Shown here: positions 32,548-41,199 of the stretch, in pieces
Layout: each line of letters opens with the position of its first letter
Position numbering within the stretch: the first letter of the stretch is position 1
Source of the DNA: an uncultured Blautia sp.
Lineage (GTDB): Bacteria; Bacillota; Clostridia; Lachnospirales; Lachnospiraceae
Direction: 5' to 3'
Assembly (NCBI GenBank): GCA_900542045.1
Contig: UQMI01000013.1
Span: 1-64,000 of the forward strand
Length of the DNA: 64,000 nt
Program-made: the position numbers and the translations under genes
The notes under the pieces: generated by a model
What the model was told of the DNA's origin: nothing
Seen by the model: only the letters and a program-made list of their open reading frames with translations
The model's database searches: none

Positions 32548-33495
32548 CTATTCATCATGCGGATCCAGCGTATCCGCCTTCCTGTTTTTTCCTGAACGCA
32601 AGCCGCGCTCAAAATACGCCATTCCTTTGGCAATATCCTTTTTTAACTGTTCTTTTAATCCTTCCAGGGAATCAAATTTTCTCTCTGCGCGCAGGAATTC
32701 CAGGAAATAAACTCTGGATTTCCTGCCATAAAGGTTTTCCGCACAATGGAACAGATAAGTTTCCACTCCTATGAATTCTTCCCCGCCTACCGTAGGTTTA
32801 TAACCTATATTGGTAATACCTCTGTAACGTTTTCCTCCAAAATCAGAAATCGTCACATAAACCCCATTGGGCGGCAGAAGTTTTTCACGCGGCGGTACCA
32901 GATTTGTGGTAGGAACCAGCTTTCTGTGCCCCAGCCCTCTCCCGTGCAGCACTTCCCCGCTTACGGAAAATACTTCTCCCAGCAGTTCATTGACTTTGGG
33001 GATATTTCCTTCGTTCAGCTGCTCTCTCACATATGTGCTGCTGATCTTTCTTCCTCTGTCCATTTCATCATCCAGAATATCCACGGAAAACCCCAGGGAA
33101 TCTCCCATTTCCTGCAGAAGCCCGGGCGTACCCTTCCTCTCGTAGCCGAAACGGAAGTCTCTGCCCACTGCGAGATAACGGGCATGGAGCCTGTCCACGA
33201 GAATCTGTGTCACAAAATCTTCTGCCCGCATATGCCGGATATGCTCATCCAGAGGACAGTCGATCAGTACATCCACACCCATGGATGCCAGTTTCTCTTT
33301 TCGCTCTTCTCTGGTATAAAGCATGTGCCGGGATGTACCAAAAGCAAAGAGCACGGTTTCCATTCCCATTGCCTTCTTTTCCAGCACACGGCAGATCAGT
33401 TTCTTGTGTCCCCGATGCACACCGTCAAATTTCCCCAGTGTTACTGCGGTCTGTCCAAAGCCGTTTAAATCTGTAATTTCCTTTCGATAGTCCAT
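32548..33495 (-). CDS. ribF: Bifunctional riboflavin kinase / FMN adenylyltransferase
   Basis: It makes FMN and then FAD from riboflavin. The 315-residue product has the N-terminal adenylyltransferase domain (TLGKFDGVHRGHKKLI, nucleotide-binding H-x-G-H; GRDFRFGYERKG) and the C-terminal flavokinase domain (GRGLGHRKLVPTTNL, PPNGVYVT, GITNIGYKPTVGG). It has the standard family length. It lies 25 nt after truB; the truB-ribF order is conserved in Firmicutes. Confidence 0.96.
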   Translation of the reverse strand: MDYRKEITDLNGFGQTAVTLGKFDGVHRGHKKLICRVLEKKAMGMETVLFAFGTSRHMLYTREERKEKLASMGVDVLIDCPLDEHIRHMRAEDFVTQILVDRLHARYLAVGRDFRFGYERKGTPGLLQEMGDSLGFSVDILDDEMDRGRKISSTYVREQLNEGNIPKVNELLGEVFSVSGEVLHGRGLGHRKLVPTTNLVPPREKLLPPNGVYVTISDFGGKRYRGITNIGYKPTVGGEEFIGVETYLFHCAENLYGRKSRVYFLEFLRAERKFDSLEGLKEQLKKDIAKGMAYFERGLRSGKNRKADTLDPHDE

Positions 33496-33520
33496 ATTTC
33501 ACCTGTCTCTTCGTGTCATC

Positions 33521-34426
33521 TCAGGGATTTTGTCTTTCGGGCAAAAACATCTTGACAGGAAAATAGCGTTCTTTTTCCTTCTGATACCGATAAATCCCAA
33601 TAAAGGTTCCCTTGCTGTCATACATGCGCACTTCCCCTTCCGCAGGCGCCCCTTCTGCCAGAGGCAAATCCAGCGGATTGCCGTTCCACAGGAGCCTGTC
33701 GCCTTCCGTTTTGCCGGAAACAGCCTCCAGATTCATAAACATTTCTTCAACGGAATATACCCGGGAAGCAAGCTGCCCCTGACGGTACAATTCTTCTGCC
33801 TGAGCCAGGGTCAGACTGTCTTCCAGCCGGAAACGTCCCACACGGGTACGCACCAGACTTTCCATGCATCCCCCGGTTCCCAGCTTTTCCCCTATGTCAT
33901 GGCACAGGGTACGGATATAAGTTCCCTTGGAGCATTCTACACGGATCCGCACCAGCGGCAGATCTACGGCCAGGATATCCAGGCGGTAAAAAACCACTGT
34001 TCGGGCCTTTCGTTCTACCTCTATGCCTTCCCGGGCCAGCTCATACAGCTTGCGGCCGCCTACTTTCAGAGCAGAATACATGGGCGGGATCTGCTGCTGT
34101 TCCCCAAGGAAACTATGTATGATCTCTCTTACCGCCTCCTCGGTCACCAGAACCGGCGATTCTCTGAGTATTTTCCCCGTCATATCCTGCGTATCTGTCA
34201 CAATTCCCAGGCGCAATACAGTTTCATAGGTTTTGTCCCGATCTGCCAGCATGTCACAGAGTCTGGTCCCTTTTCCCAGGCATACCGGCAGTACCCCCGT
34301 TGCCTCCGGATCCAGGGTTCCGGTGTGCCCGATCTTTTTCTGGTGCAGGATCCCGCGCAGTTTTGCCACTACATCATGGGAGGTAAACCCCCGCTCTTTA
34401 CAGATATTTAAAACACCATCCATCAT
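33521..34426 (-). CDS. truB: tRNA pseudouridine(55) synthase TruB
   Basis: It makes pseudouridine 55 in the T-loop of nearly all tRNAs. The 301-residue product opens with GVLNICKERGFTSHDVVAKLR and has the catalytic motif GHTGTLDPEATGVLPVCLG (Asp), then YSALKVGGRKLYELAREG and a C-terminal PUA-like segment. The start overlaps the nrnA stop by four bases (ATGA), so the two are translationally coupled. A second ATG follows directly and is equally possible. Confidence 0.96.
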   Translation of the reverse strand: MMDGVLNICKERGFTSHDVVAKLRGILHQKKIGHTGTLDPEATGVLPVCLGKGTRLCDMLADRDKTYETVLRLGIVTDTQDMTGKILRESPVLVTEEAVREIIHSFLGEQQQIPPMYSALKVGGRKLYELAREGIEVERKARTVVFYRLDILAVDLPLVRIRVECSKGTYIRTLCHDIGEKLGTGGCMESLVRTRVGRFRLEDSLTLAQAEELYRQGQLASRVYSVEEMFMNLEAVSGKTEGDRLLWNGNPLDLPLAEGAPAEGEVRMYDSKGTFIGIYRYQKEKERYFPVKMFLPERQNP

Positions 34427-35391
34427 ATGAGCCCCAGATCCTTAAACTGCTTCTCAATATGGAGCGTCAAATTGTTCACCACATCATACATGCTGCCAAT
34501 CATATCGCAGCCGGCTGCCCGCACATGGCCTCCGCCGCCGAAAAAGACTGCCACTTCACTGACATCCGCCTTTCCATTGGAACGGAGACTCACCTTGAAC
34601 AGCTGCGGCTCCTGCTCATACAGGAAAATGGCCACTTCCACACCTTTGGTCAGACGAAGCTGGCTGACGATCCCATCCAGCTCTCGCCCGGTTACCCCAT
34701 AAAACAACATATCTTTTCGTTTCATGTAGCCAATGATGCATTTTCCCCCCAGTATCAGAATACTTTCTGCCAGTACCCGGCCCATGACCTGATTCTGCAG
34801 GTATGTTTTCTGATAAAAAGAACGGTCAATGATCTCACTGAAAGGGAATCCCGTCCGCATCAGTTCCCCTGCGATCCGCATGGTCTCGGGCGAGGTAGAT
34901 GAGTACTGGAATACGCCTGTATCATGGACGATTCCCGTATAAATGGCCTCTGCAATATCTCTGGTGATTTTTCCGGGGTCCAGCAGTGTATACAGTACTT
35001 CCGAAGCAGAACTTACATCACTCAGGATGTAATTCTCGTCTCCGAAGCCCTGATTGCTGCAATGATGATCAATGCAGACCCTCTTTTTCGCCCTGTCAAA
35101 AGAATGTCCCGCCAAAGCGATCCGGTCTTTTGCACTGACATCCAGAGTAACAAATACATCATAGATCTTATCTTCCTCCGGCTCCCTGGTGATCACTTCA
35201 TCAATCCGCGCCATATAGGAAAACACTTCTCTTGGCTCTTCCAGGTAAATATCTGTAGAAATCTCCGGATGATACTCTTTCAGATAAAGATACAGTCCCA
35301 TACAGGAACCCATGCAGTCTCCATCTGGCCGGATATGCCCGGCAATTCCCAGAGTCTGAACCCCTGTCAAAATCTCTTCAATATTTTTCAT
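34423..35391 (-). CDS. nrnA: NrnA-type oligoribonuclease / pAp phosphatase (DHH-DHHA1)
   Basis: A DHH phosphoesterase that degrades very short RNAs and dephosphorylates 3'-phosphoadenosine 5'-phosphate. The 322-residue product shows the DHH motifs HIRPDGDCMGS, the Asp in TLDVSAKDRI, CIDHHCSNQGFGD, and a DHHA1 domain with GGGGHVRAAGC that binds the RNA 3' part. It abuts the rbfA stop with no gap and overlaps truB by four bases. Confidence 0.93.
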   Translation of the reverse strand: MKNIEEILTGVQTLGIAGHIRPDGDCMGSCMGLYLYLKEYHPEISTDIYLEEPREVFSYMARIDEVITREPEEDKIYDVFVTLDVSAKDRIALAGHSFDRAKKRVCIDHHCSNQGFGDENYILSDVSSASEVLYTLLDPGKITRDIAEAIYTGIVHDTGVFQYSSTSPETMRIAGELMRTGFPFSEIIDRSFYQKTYLQNQVMGRVLAESILILGGKCIIGYMKRKDMLFYGVTGRELDGIVSQLRLTKGVEVAIFLYEQEPQLFKVSLRSNGKADVSEVAVFFGGGGHVRAAGCDMIGSMYDVVNNLTLHIEKQFKDLGLI

Positions 35392-35793
35392 CTACTCAAC
35401 CTCATCTTCCTCCAAAGCTGTACCGGAATCTGTATCTTTTCCCGTCACATCATCAATGAGCTTTGCCATATTCACACCATATTCAATGGACTCATCCAAC
35501 AGGAAGGTAATCTCCGGCGTATTGCGCAGGTTCATATTCCTGGCAAGCTGCCGGCGGATATAACCTTCTGCCGAACGCAGTCCCGCCATGGTATCTTCCT
35601 TTGCCTTTTCCTCTCCCAGCACGCTGATATAAGCCTTGCAGGTTTTCAGGTCAGGCGCTACTGCCACCGCTGTCACCGAAGTCATCAGATGAATGCGGGG
35701 GTCCTTGATCTCATTGCGGATAATATTCGAAAGCTCCTTTAACACTTCTCCATTCAGTCTTGTATTCTTAATGCTGTTTTTTCTCATTTTCAA
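35392..35793 (-). CDS. rbfA: Ribosome-binding factor A
   Basis: A 30S maturation and cold-adaptation factor of 133 residues with the single KH-like fold: N-terminal RLNGEVLKELSNIIRNEIKDPRI, MTSVTAVAVAPDLKTCKAYISVLG, and the helix ending ELARNMNLRNTPEITFLLDESIEYG in usual form. A short acidic tail follows (EEDEVE). It lies between infB and nrnA as in other Firmicutes. Confidence 0.95.
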   Translation of the reverse strand: MKMRKNSIKNTRLNGEVLKELSNIIRNEIKDPRIHLMTSVTAVAVAPDLKTCKAYISVLGEEKAKEDTMAGLRSAEGYIRRQLARNMNLRNTPEITFLLDESIEYGVNMAKLIDDVTGKDTDSGTALEEDEVE

Positions 35794-35802
35794 TCCCTCA
35801 GT

Positions 35803-38715
35803 TTATCTGGGTACTTCTACCATAATATAGGCTTCCACCTGGTCTTCTTCCTGCACATCATTGAAATTCTCGAATACCAGGCCGCACTCATAGCCAGCCT
35901 TTACTTCTTTTACATCATCCTTGAACCGTTTCAGAGAAGCCAGAGCGCCCTCATAAATCTGCTCACCCTCTCTGGTAATGCGGATCTTGCAGTTTCTCTG
36001 GAATACACCATCCAATACGTAGCTTCCTGCAATGGTTCCCACACCGGAAGCCTTGAAAAGCTGACGCACTTCTCCATGTCCGATGATTTTCTCTTCGTAA
36101 ACCGGATCCAGCATTCCCTTCATAGCTGCTTCCACATCTTCGATTGCCTGATAGATTACCTTATACAGACGGAGATCCACGCCTTCCTGTTCCGCCAGAG
36201 ATTTTGCCGTGGCATCCGGACGAACATTAAAGCCAATGATAATGGCATTGGAGGTAGCTGCCAGGGTTACATCGGATTCATTGATGGCACCAACGCCTCC
36301 ATGGATCACTTTCACTACCACTTCATCATTGGACAGCTTCACCAGACTCTGTTTTACGGCTTCCACAGATCCCTGCACGTCAGCCTTCACAATGATGGGA
36401 AGCTCTTTCAGATTTCCTTCCTGGATCTGGGAGAACAGATCATCCAGAGACAGTTTCGCCTTGGTATCCTCCAGCAGACGGTTTTTGTTCTCGGAAACGA
36501 AGGTTGCCGCAAAATTCTTGGCTTCCTTGTCGCTCTTAAAGGACATGATGATCTCACCTGCATTCGGCACATCGCCAAGTCCCAGGATCTCCACCGGTGT
36601 GGAAGGACCTGCCTCCCGCACTCTGCGGCCCTTATCATCCATCATGGCACGGACTTTTCCGGAGCATGCTCCTGCTGCAATAAAGTCACCCACATGCAGG
36701 GTTCCCTTCTGTACCAGAATAGTAGCCACAGGGCCCTTGCCCTTATCCAGCTCTGCCTCAATGACAAGGCCTCTGGCGGCACGCTTGGGATTGGCTTTCA
36801 GCTCACTAACTTCCGCAGTCAGCAGGATCATTTCCAGCAGGTTTTCAATGCCCTCTCCGGTCTTGGCAGATACCGGCACAAATACCGTGCTTCCGCCCCA
36901 GTCTTCCGGGATCAGCTCATATTCGGACAGCTCCTGTTTTACCCGTTCCACGTTGGCGCTTGGCTTATCGATCTTGTTGATGGCAACAATGATCTCCGTT
37001 CCCGCTGCTTTCGCATGGCTGATGGCTTCCACGGTCTGCGGCATGACGCCGTCGTCCGCTGCCACCACAAGGATGGCAATATCTGTTGCATTGGCACCAC
37101 GCATACGCATGGCCGTAAATGCCTCATGGCCCGGCGTATCCAGGAACGTGATCTTCTGATCGTTGATCTTCACCACGTAAGCACCGATATGCTGGGTAAT
37201 GCCGCCTGCCTCTTTGTCTGTCACATTGGTATTCCGGATGGCATCCAGCAGAGAAGTCTTACCATGGTCTACATGACCCATTACACACACAACCGGAGGT
37301 CTGGGCTGCAGCAGGGATTCATCTTCCTCTTCCTCTTTCAGAAGTTCTCCGATCACATCCACTTTTTCTTCCTGCTCTGCAATGATGTCGTAATCCAGAG
37401 CAATTTCCTGTGCCTTCTCAAAATCGATCTCATGATTGACTGTTACCATGATGCCTTCCATAAACAGTTTCTTCACGATCACCGAAGGCTGCATCTTCAT
37501 TTTCTCTGCCAGTTCCCGGATGGTCATCTTCTCCGGAAGGGTGATTTCCTTTACTTCCGGCTTCTTCTCTTCGTGCTTGGGTGCCGCTGCCGGTTTCTGC
37601 AGGGCTTTCGGCAGTCTCATGTTGGGACGTCTGCCGCCCTGGTTCGGACGGTTTCCGCCCTTCTCGTAATCTTTTTTGTTCTTGTTGTCCTTCTTATTAT
37701 CCCGTTCTCTCTTGGGATCTTTGGACGGCTTTACGATCTCGGAAATAAACAGCTCCTGCTCCTGACGCTTCTGGGCACGGCTGTTCTGGCTCTGGGAACG
37801 TCCTCCCTGGCCTCTGCCCTGGAATTTGCCGCCTTCCTGATTCTGACGGTTTCCCTGGAACTTGCCGCCTTCCTGATTCTGACGATTTCCCTGGAACTTG
37901 CCGCCTTCCTGATTCTGACGGTTCCCCTGGAATCTTCCGCCTTCCTGGTTCTGGCGGTTTCCGTGAGCGCGCCCTCCCTGATTCTGGCTCCGGTTCTCCT
38001 GACCCTGACGGCCATTCTGGAATTTATTTCCATCCTGTCCGGAACGGAAATCTCTGCCGCCGCGGCCGTTATTCTGTCCGGTTCTTGCATTCTGGTTCTG
38101 TCCCCGGCCGGGTGCCTTTGCTCCGTCTGCTCTGGTCTCCTGTCCGGAACGGCCAGCCTGCTGTCTGGTCTCCTGGGCCGGACGGCCGGTACCAGATGCT
38201 TTTGCTGCCGGCTTCTCTGCCTGGCTGGCTGCTGCAGTTACCTCGCGGCTGCCGGATGCTGCTGCAGGTGCAGCTGTCTTTGTCTCCGGCTGCACTTTTC
38301 CCTGTGCTTCTGCCGGTTTTCCGTCCTGGGCTCTGCTCTCCGGCTGTGCAGCCGGACGTTTTGCCTGGGCGTTTCCTGCCTGAGGCCGGGGATTTTTCTT
38401 GTCGCCGGGACGGCGTTCTCTTTTTCCAAACCGGTCTCTTCCGCCGTCACTTGCGTTCTGCGCGTGAAAGATCCGGATGATGTTTTTCTTTTTCTTAGGA
38501 GCCCCTTCGTCTTTCACCGGCTCCTTTACTTCATTCTCTGCCTTTTTCGGCTCTTCGCTGTTACCCATTTTTTCCTTTGTCATACGCACATATTCCTCTT
38601 CTACGTTACTCATGTGGCTTTTCACATCCACGCCTCTGGATTTTAAAAAGTCCATGATTTCTTTATTCTGTCTGCCCAGTTCCTGGGCCAGTTCATATAC
38701 TCTTTTTTTTGCCAT
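35803..38715 (-). CDS. infB: Translation initiation factor IF-2
   Basis: The initiation GTPase that brings fMet-tRNA to the 30S subunit, 970 residues. The N-terminus is an IF2_N domain ([24 protein letters not shown]), then about 300 disordered residues rich in Gly, Gln, Arg and Ala with a perfect 12-residue tandem repeat, a second IF2_N ([21 protein letters not shown]), the G domain ([26 protein letters not shown]) and beta-barrel domains to the C-terminus. The start is the ATG after GGAGGA; an ATG two codons earlier is too near the Shine-Dalgarno. Part of the nusA operon. Confidence 0.97.
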   Translation of the reverse strand: MAKKRVYELAQELGRQNKEIMDFLKSRGVDVKSHMSNVEEEYVRMTKEKMGNSEEPKKAENEVKEPVKDEGAPKKKKNIIRIFHAQNASDGGRDRFGKRERRPGDKKNPRPQAGNAQAKRPAAQPESRAQDGKPAEAQGKVQPETKTAAPAAASGSREVTAAASQAEKPAAKASGTGRPAQETRQQAGRSGQETRADGAKAPGRGQNQNARTGQNNGRGGRDFRSGQDGNKFQNGRQGQENRSQNQGGRAHGNRQNQEGGRFQGNRQNQEGGKFQGNRQNQEGGKFQGNRQNQEGGKFQGRGQGGRSQSQNSRAQKRQEQELFISEIVKPSKDPKRERDNKKDNKNKKDYEKGGNRPNQGGRRPNMRLPKALQKPAAAPKHEEKKPEVKEITLPEKMTIRELAEKMKMQPSVIVKKLFMEGIMVTVNHEIDFEKAQEIALDYDIIAEQEEKVDVIGELLKEEEEDESLLQPRPPVVCVMGHVDHGKTSLLDAIRNTNVTDKEAGGITQHIGAYVVKINDQKITFLDTPGHEAFTAMRMRGANATDIAILVVAADDGVMPQTVEAISHAKAAGTEIIVAINKIDKPSANVERVKQELSEYELIPEDWGGSTVFVPVSAKTGEGIENLLEMILLTAEVSELKANPKRAARGLVIEAELDKGKGPVATILVQKGTLHVGDFIAAGACSGKVRAMMDDKGRRVREAGPSTPVEILGLGDVPNAGEIIMSFKSDKEAKNFAATFVSENKNRLLEDTKAKLSLDDLFSQIQEGNLKELPIIVKADVQGSVEAVKQSLVKLSNDEVVVKVIHGGVGAINESDVTLAATSNAIIIGFNVRPDATAKSLAEQEGVDLRLYKVIYQAIEDVEAAMKGMLDPVYEEKIIGHGEVRQLFKASGVGTIAGSYVLDGVFQRNCKIRITREGEQIYEGALASLKRFKDDVKEVKAGYECGLVFENFNDVQEEDQVEAYIMVEVPR
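37821..37964 (-). repeat. Four in-frame 36-bp tandem repeats inside infB
   Basis: Contiguous 36-bp units at 37821-37856, 37857-37892, 37893-37928 and 37929-37964 encode [12 protein letters not shown] or close variants. Units 2 and 3 differ at two bases; unit 4 is more diverged. There are no spacers, so this is not a CRISPR. The copy number is probably variable among strains. Confidence 0.9.
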
Positions 38716-38726
38716 TTCCATTCCTC

Positions 38727-39071
38727 CTATTCCATACCCCTGCTGTCCTGGTCTGTCTTCTGGCGTTCCAGTTCTTTTCGTATCGCCGATGCAAAGTTGG
38801 CATCCTGAACAGCCATACTGGCCCGGTACTCCTTGCCGATGGCTCTGCCCAGCGCATCTTTGCTCTCTGCGAAAAACACAGGCACCTCATAGAAGGCACA
38901 CATATTCTGGAATTTCTTTCTGGTATTGTCGGAGGCGTCCGCTGCCACCAGAACCAATTCCGCTTTCCCTGTCTTCACGCTTTTTTCTGTCATGAATTCG
39001 CCGCTGACGATCTTGCCGGCTTTCATGGCAAGCCCGATCAGGGAAATCATTTTATTTCTGCTCAATCGCAT
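38727..39071 (-). CDS. ylxQ: L7Ae-family ribosomal-protein-like YlxQ
   Basis: A 114-residue L7Ae/L30e-fold RNA-binding protein, related to B. subtilis YlxQ, which binds kink-turn RNAs. Characteristic segments are [18 protein letters not shown] near the N-terminus, [18 protein letters not shown], and a C-terminal [20 protein letters not shown]. The first ATG has GGGAG nearby and overlaps the end of ylxR by 20 bases; an ATG seven codons later, just past the ylxR stop, is an alternative with no clear ribosome binding site. Confidence 0.92.
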   Translation of the reverse strand: MRLSRNKMISLIGLAMKAGKIVSGEFMTEKSVKTGKAELVLVAADASDNTRKKFQNMCAFYEVPVFFAESKDALGRAIGKEYRASMAVQDANFASAIRKELERQKTDQDSRGME

Positions 39072-39342
39072 TCAGCTCCCTTTCAAGCTTTTCATATATT
39101 TCTTCCGGGATCTCTGTTTTCAGGGAACGTTCCAAACCTTTATTTTTGCGGGCTTTCTTCAGGCATTCCGGATTCAGGCACAGATAGGCGCCCCGTCCGT
39201 TTTTCCGTCCGGTGGCATCCAGAACGATCTCTCCTTCTTCCGTCCGCAGCACCCGCAGCATTTCTTTTTTGCTCTTCATCTCGCGGCATCCGGTACACTG
39301 CCGCATGGGAATCTTATTCCTCGTCCTGACTTCCCTGGCCAT
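39052..39342 (-). CDS. ylxR: YlxR/RnpM-family RNA-binding protein
   Basis: A 96-residue basic protein of the YlxR family. B. subtilis RnpM (YlxR) has been reported to bind RNase P RNA and modulate its activity. Visible signature: PMRQCTGCREMKSKKEMLRVLR and ATGRKNGRGAYLCLNPECLKKA. The four cysteines could bind a metal. The start at MAREVRTRN overlaps nusA by 29 bases and has AAGGTG upstream; an ATG 12 codons later, beyond the nusA stop, is a second candidate. Confidence 0.92.
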   Translation of the reverse strand: MAREVRTRNKIPMRQCTGCREMKSKKEMLRVLRTEEGEIVLDATGRKNGRGAYLCLNPECLKKARKNKGLERSLKTEIPEEIYEKLERELNAIEQK

Positions 39343-40528
39343 CTTCTTCACCTTCCACGTCAGATTCTCCGTAAGGATCCTGGTACGCATCCTCAGCCTC
39401 TGTTTCTACTGCTGATTCCGGGTCTTCCCCATACATCCCGTACTCGTCATCCTCATACTCTTCTTCATCTTCATAATCATAAAAATCACCGGATTCTCTG
39501 GCCTGGGTCTCGCTCTTGATATCAATCTTAAACCCAGTAAGACGGGCTGCCAGTCTGGCATTCTGTCCTTCTTTTCCAATGGCCAATGAAAGCTGATAGT
39601 CCGGAACCACCACCAGGGCTGTCTTTTCATCGGGATCTGCCAGCACGGCGATTACCTTTGCAGGACTTAACGCATTCTCGATCAGGATAGCCGGATTCTC
39701 ATCCCAGTTGATGATATCAATCTTCTCTCCGCGAAGCTCGCTGACGATGGCATTGACACGGGCCCCGTTCATACCTACACAGGCGCCCACCGGATCCACA
39801 TCCGGATCGTTGGACCAGACAGCGATCTTGGTACGGGAGCCGGCCTCTCTGGCAATGCTCTTGATCTCCACGGTGCCGTCTCTGACCTCTGCCACTTCAG
39901 ACTCAAACAGCCGTTTCACCAGCTCCGGGTGTGTCCTGGAAACAAGGATGCGCGGACCCTTGGGAGTATCTTTTACTTCCAGGATATATACTTTGATACG
40001 TTCTGTGGGCAGGAAGGTTTCTCCCTTCACCTGTTCATTCTCGCTGAGGATCGCATCGGCTTTGCCCAGGTTCACACTGATATTCTTTCCCAGATTTCTC
40101 TGAACGATGCCTGTCACCACATCCCGTTCCTTGGCGTAATACTGATTATAGATCACCTTGCGCTCTTCTTCACGGATTTTCTGGAGGATCACATTCTTGG
40201 CATTCTGGGTAGCAATCCTGCCAAACTCTCTGGAGCGGATCTCCACCTGGATCGTATCTCCCAGTTCTGCTTTCCTGCTGATCTCTCTTGCATCCTCCAG
40301 AGAAATTTCCATCACCGGATCCATTACGGTCTCCACCACTGTCTTGGACGCATACACGTTAAAATCACAGGTCTCCGGATTAATGTTTACCGTCACATTA
40401 TCCGCTTTGCCGAAATGGTTCTTACAGGCCTGGATCAAAGACTGTTCAATAGCCTCCAGCAGCGTATCCTTACTGATATCCTTCTCTTTCTCCAGAAGCT
40501 CCAGCGCTTCCATTAATTCCGTGTTCAT
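39314..40528 (-). CDS. nusA: Transcription termination/antitermination protein NusA
   Basis: NusA binds RNA polymerase and nascent RNA and promotes pausing and intrinsic termination. The 404-residue product has an N-terminal polymerase-binding domain (MNTELMEALELLEKEKDISK), an S1 domain (about 134-200), two KH domains (PVGACVGMNGARVNAIVSELRGEK; LAIGKEGQNARLAARLTG), then an acidic tail of about 60 residues rich in Asp/Glu/Tyr. It lacks the C-terminal repeats of E. coli NusA, as usual in Firmicutes. It follows rimP by 33 nt. Confidence 0.96.
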   Translation of the reverse strand: MNTELMEALELLEKEKDISKDTLLEAIEQSLIQACKNHFGKADNVTVNINPETCDFNVYASKTVVETVMDPVMEISLEDAREISRKAELGDTIQVEIRSREFGRIATQNAKNVILQKIREEERKVIYNQYYAKERDVVTGIVQRNLGKNISVNLGKADAILSENEQVKGETFLPTERIKVYILEVKDTPKGPRILVSRTHPELVKRLFESEVAEVRDGTVEIKSIAREAGSRTKIAVWSNDPDVDPVGACVGMNGARVNAIVSELRGEKIDIINWDENPAILIENALSPAKVIAVLADPDEKTALVVVPDYQLSLAIGKEGQNARLAARLTGFKIDIKSETQARESGDFYDYEDEEEYEDDEYGMYGEDPESAVETEAEDAYQDPYGESDVEGEEDGQGSQDEE

Positions 40529-40561
40529 TTTTTCCTATTCCTCCTAAATCTTGCTCCCCGA

Positions 40562-41026
40562 CTAAAAATGGATTGCCAGCCGTATCAGTGCGATATCCTT
40601 TCTGTCAAAGGTTCTTGTCTGTGTTTCTTCTTCAATAGTCACACTGCTGTTATCATATGCAGTGAGGGTTCCGTAAAATTCCTTCTGTTTTTCGATTGGG
40701 CGGTAGGTGCGAATCTCCACTTCTTTCCCCATGCTCCTTGCAAAATCCTTTTCTTTCTTCAGAGGCCGGTCCAGCCCGGGAGAGCTGATCTCCATAATAT
40801 AGCTGTCTTCAATAAAATCCTCTTCATCCAGCCGGTCGCTGAAAGCTCTGCTCACCGCCTCACAGTCATTGACTGTGATACCGCCTTCTTTATCTACATA
40901 CCCTCTCAGGTACCAGTTTCCTGCTTCCTTCACATATTCCACATCCACCAGCTCAAATCCAAGGGCTTTTACAATGGGTTCCAGAAGCGCTTCTGCTTTC
41001 TGCTCATACAGTTCTCTTCTCGTCAC
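40562..41026 (-). CDS. rimP: Ribosome maturation factor RimP
   Basis: A late 30S assembly factor of 154 residues. The N-terminal domain has LGFELVDVEYVKEAGNWYLRGYVDKEGG; the motif YIMEISSPGLDRPLKKEKDF is diagnostic. The start is GTG (VTRREL...), with AAAGGTGG 7-8 nt upstream and a length equal to other RimP proteins; a 26-codon extension to an ATG is rejected as leader. First gene of the nusA-infB operon. Confidence 0.94.
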   Translation of the reverse strand: MTRRELYEQKAEALLEPIVKALGFELVDVEYVKEAGNWYLRGYVDKEGGITVNDCEAVSRAFSDRLDEEDFIEDSYIMEISSPGLDRPLKKEKDFARSMGKEVEIRTYRPIEKQKEFYGTLTAYDNSSVTIEEETQTRTFDRKDIALIRLAIHF

Positions 41027-41107
41027 GTTCTCACCACCTTTTCCCTTTCTGAACAGATCATCTGCCGGAAAGCAGACTCTGTTTCTCCTAAAATCCCCGA
41101 ACAACTA

Positions 41108-41136
41108 ATAAGAGTGGACTGGTCGTCCACTCTTAT
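41108..41136 (-). promoter_or_regulatory. Perfect 12-bp hairpin in the rimP-nusA operon leader
   Basis: ATAAGAGTGGAC (41108-41119) pairs perfectly with GTCCACTCTTAT (41125-41136) around a 5-nt loop. It lies about 20-50 nt after the predicted operon start. The following minus-strand TAGTTGTT is a weak U-rich tract, so this may be a NusA-sensitive attenuator or a weak terminator for transcripts coming from parC. Confidence 0.7.
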
Positions 41137-41162
41137 GCTGTCGATTATTTAACTTCTAAATT

Positions 41163-41191
41163 ATTGTATCACCAATAAATGGGAAACGCAA
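41163..41191 (-). promoter_or_regulatory. Promoter of the rimP-nusA-infB operon
   Basis: Minus-strand -35 TTGCGT (41186-41191), 17-nt spacer, -10 TACAAT (41163-41168), directly after the parC stop. Confidence 0.65.
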
Positions 41192-41199
41192 GAGAAAAT

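Noticed and set aside
37821..37964. 36-bp direct repeats as a CRISPR array
   Set aside because: Units are contiguous with no spacers, are a multiple of three, and encode a tandem peptide in frame within infB.
36076..38646. An 856-codon open frame on the plus strand opposite infB
   Set aside because: It is antisense to a clear infB gene, has no ribosome-binding site, is full of low-complexity Leu/Cys/Ser runs mirroring the IF-2 linker, and matches no family.
41108..41136. The hairpin as a normal terminator of parC
   Set aside because: It lies past a good promoter for rimP and lacks a clear T run. It is kept as a leader element, though a weak terminator role is not excluded.
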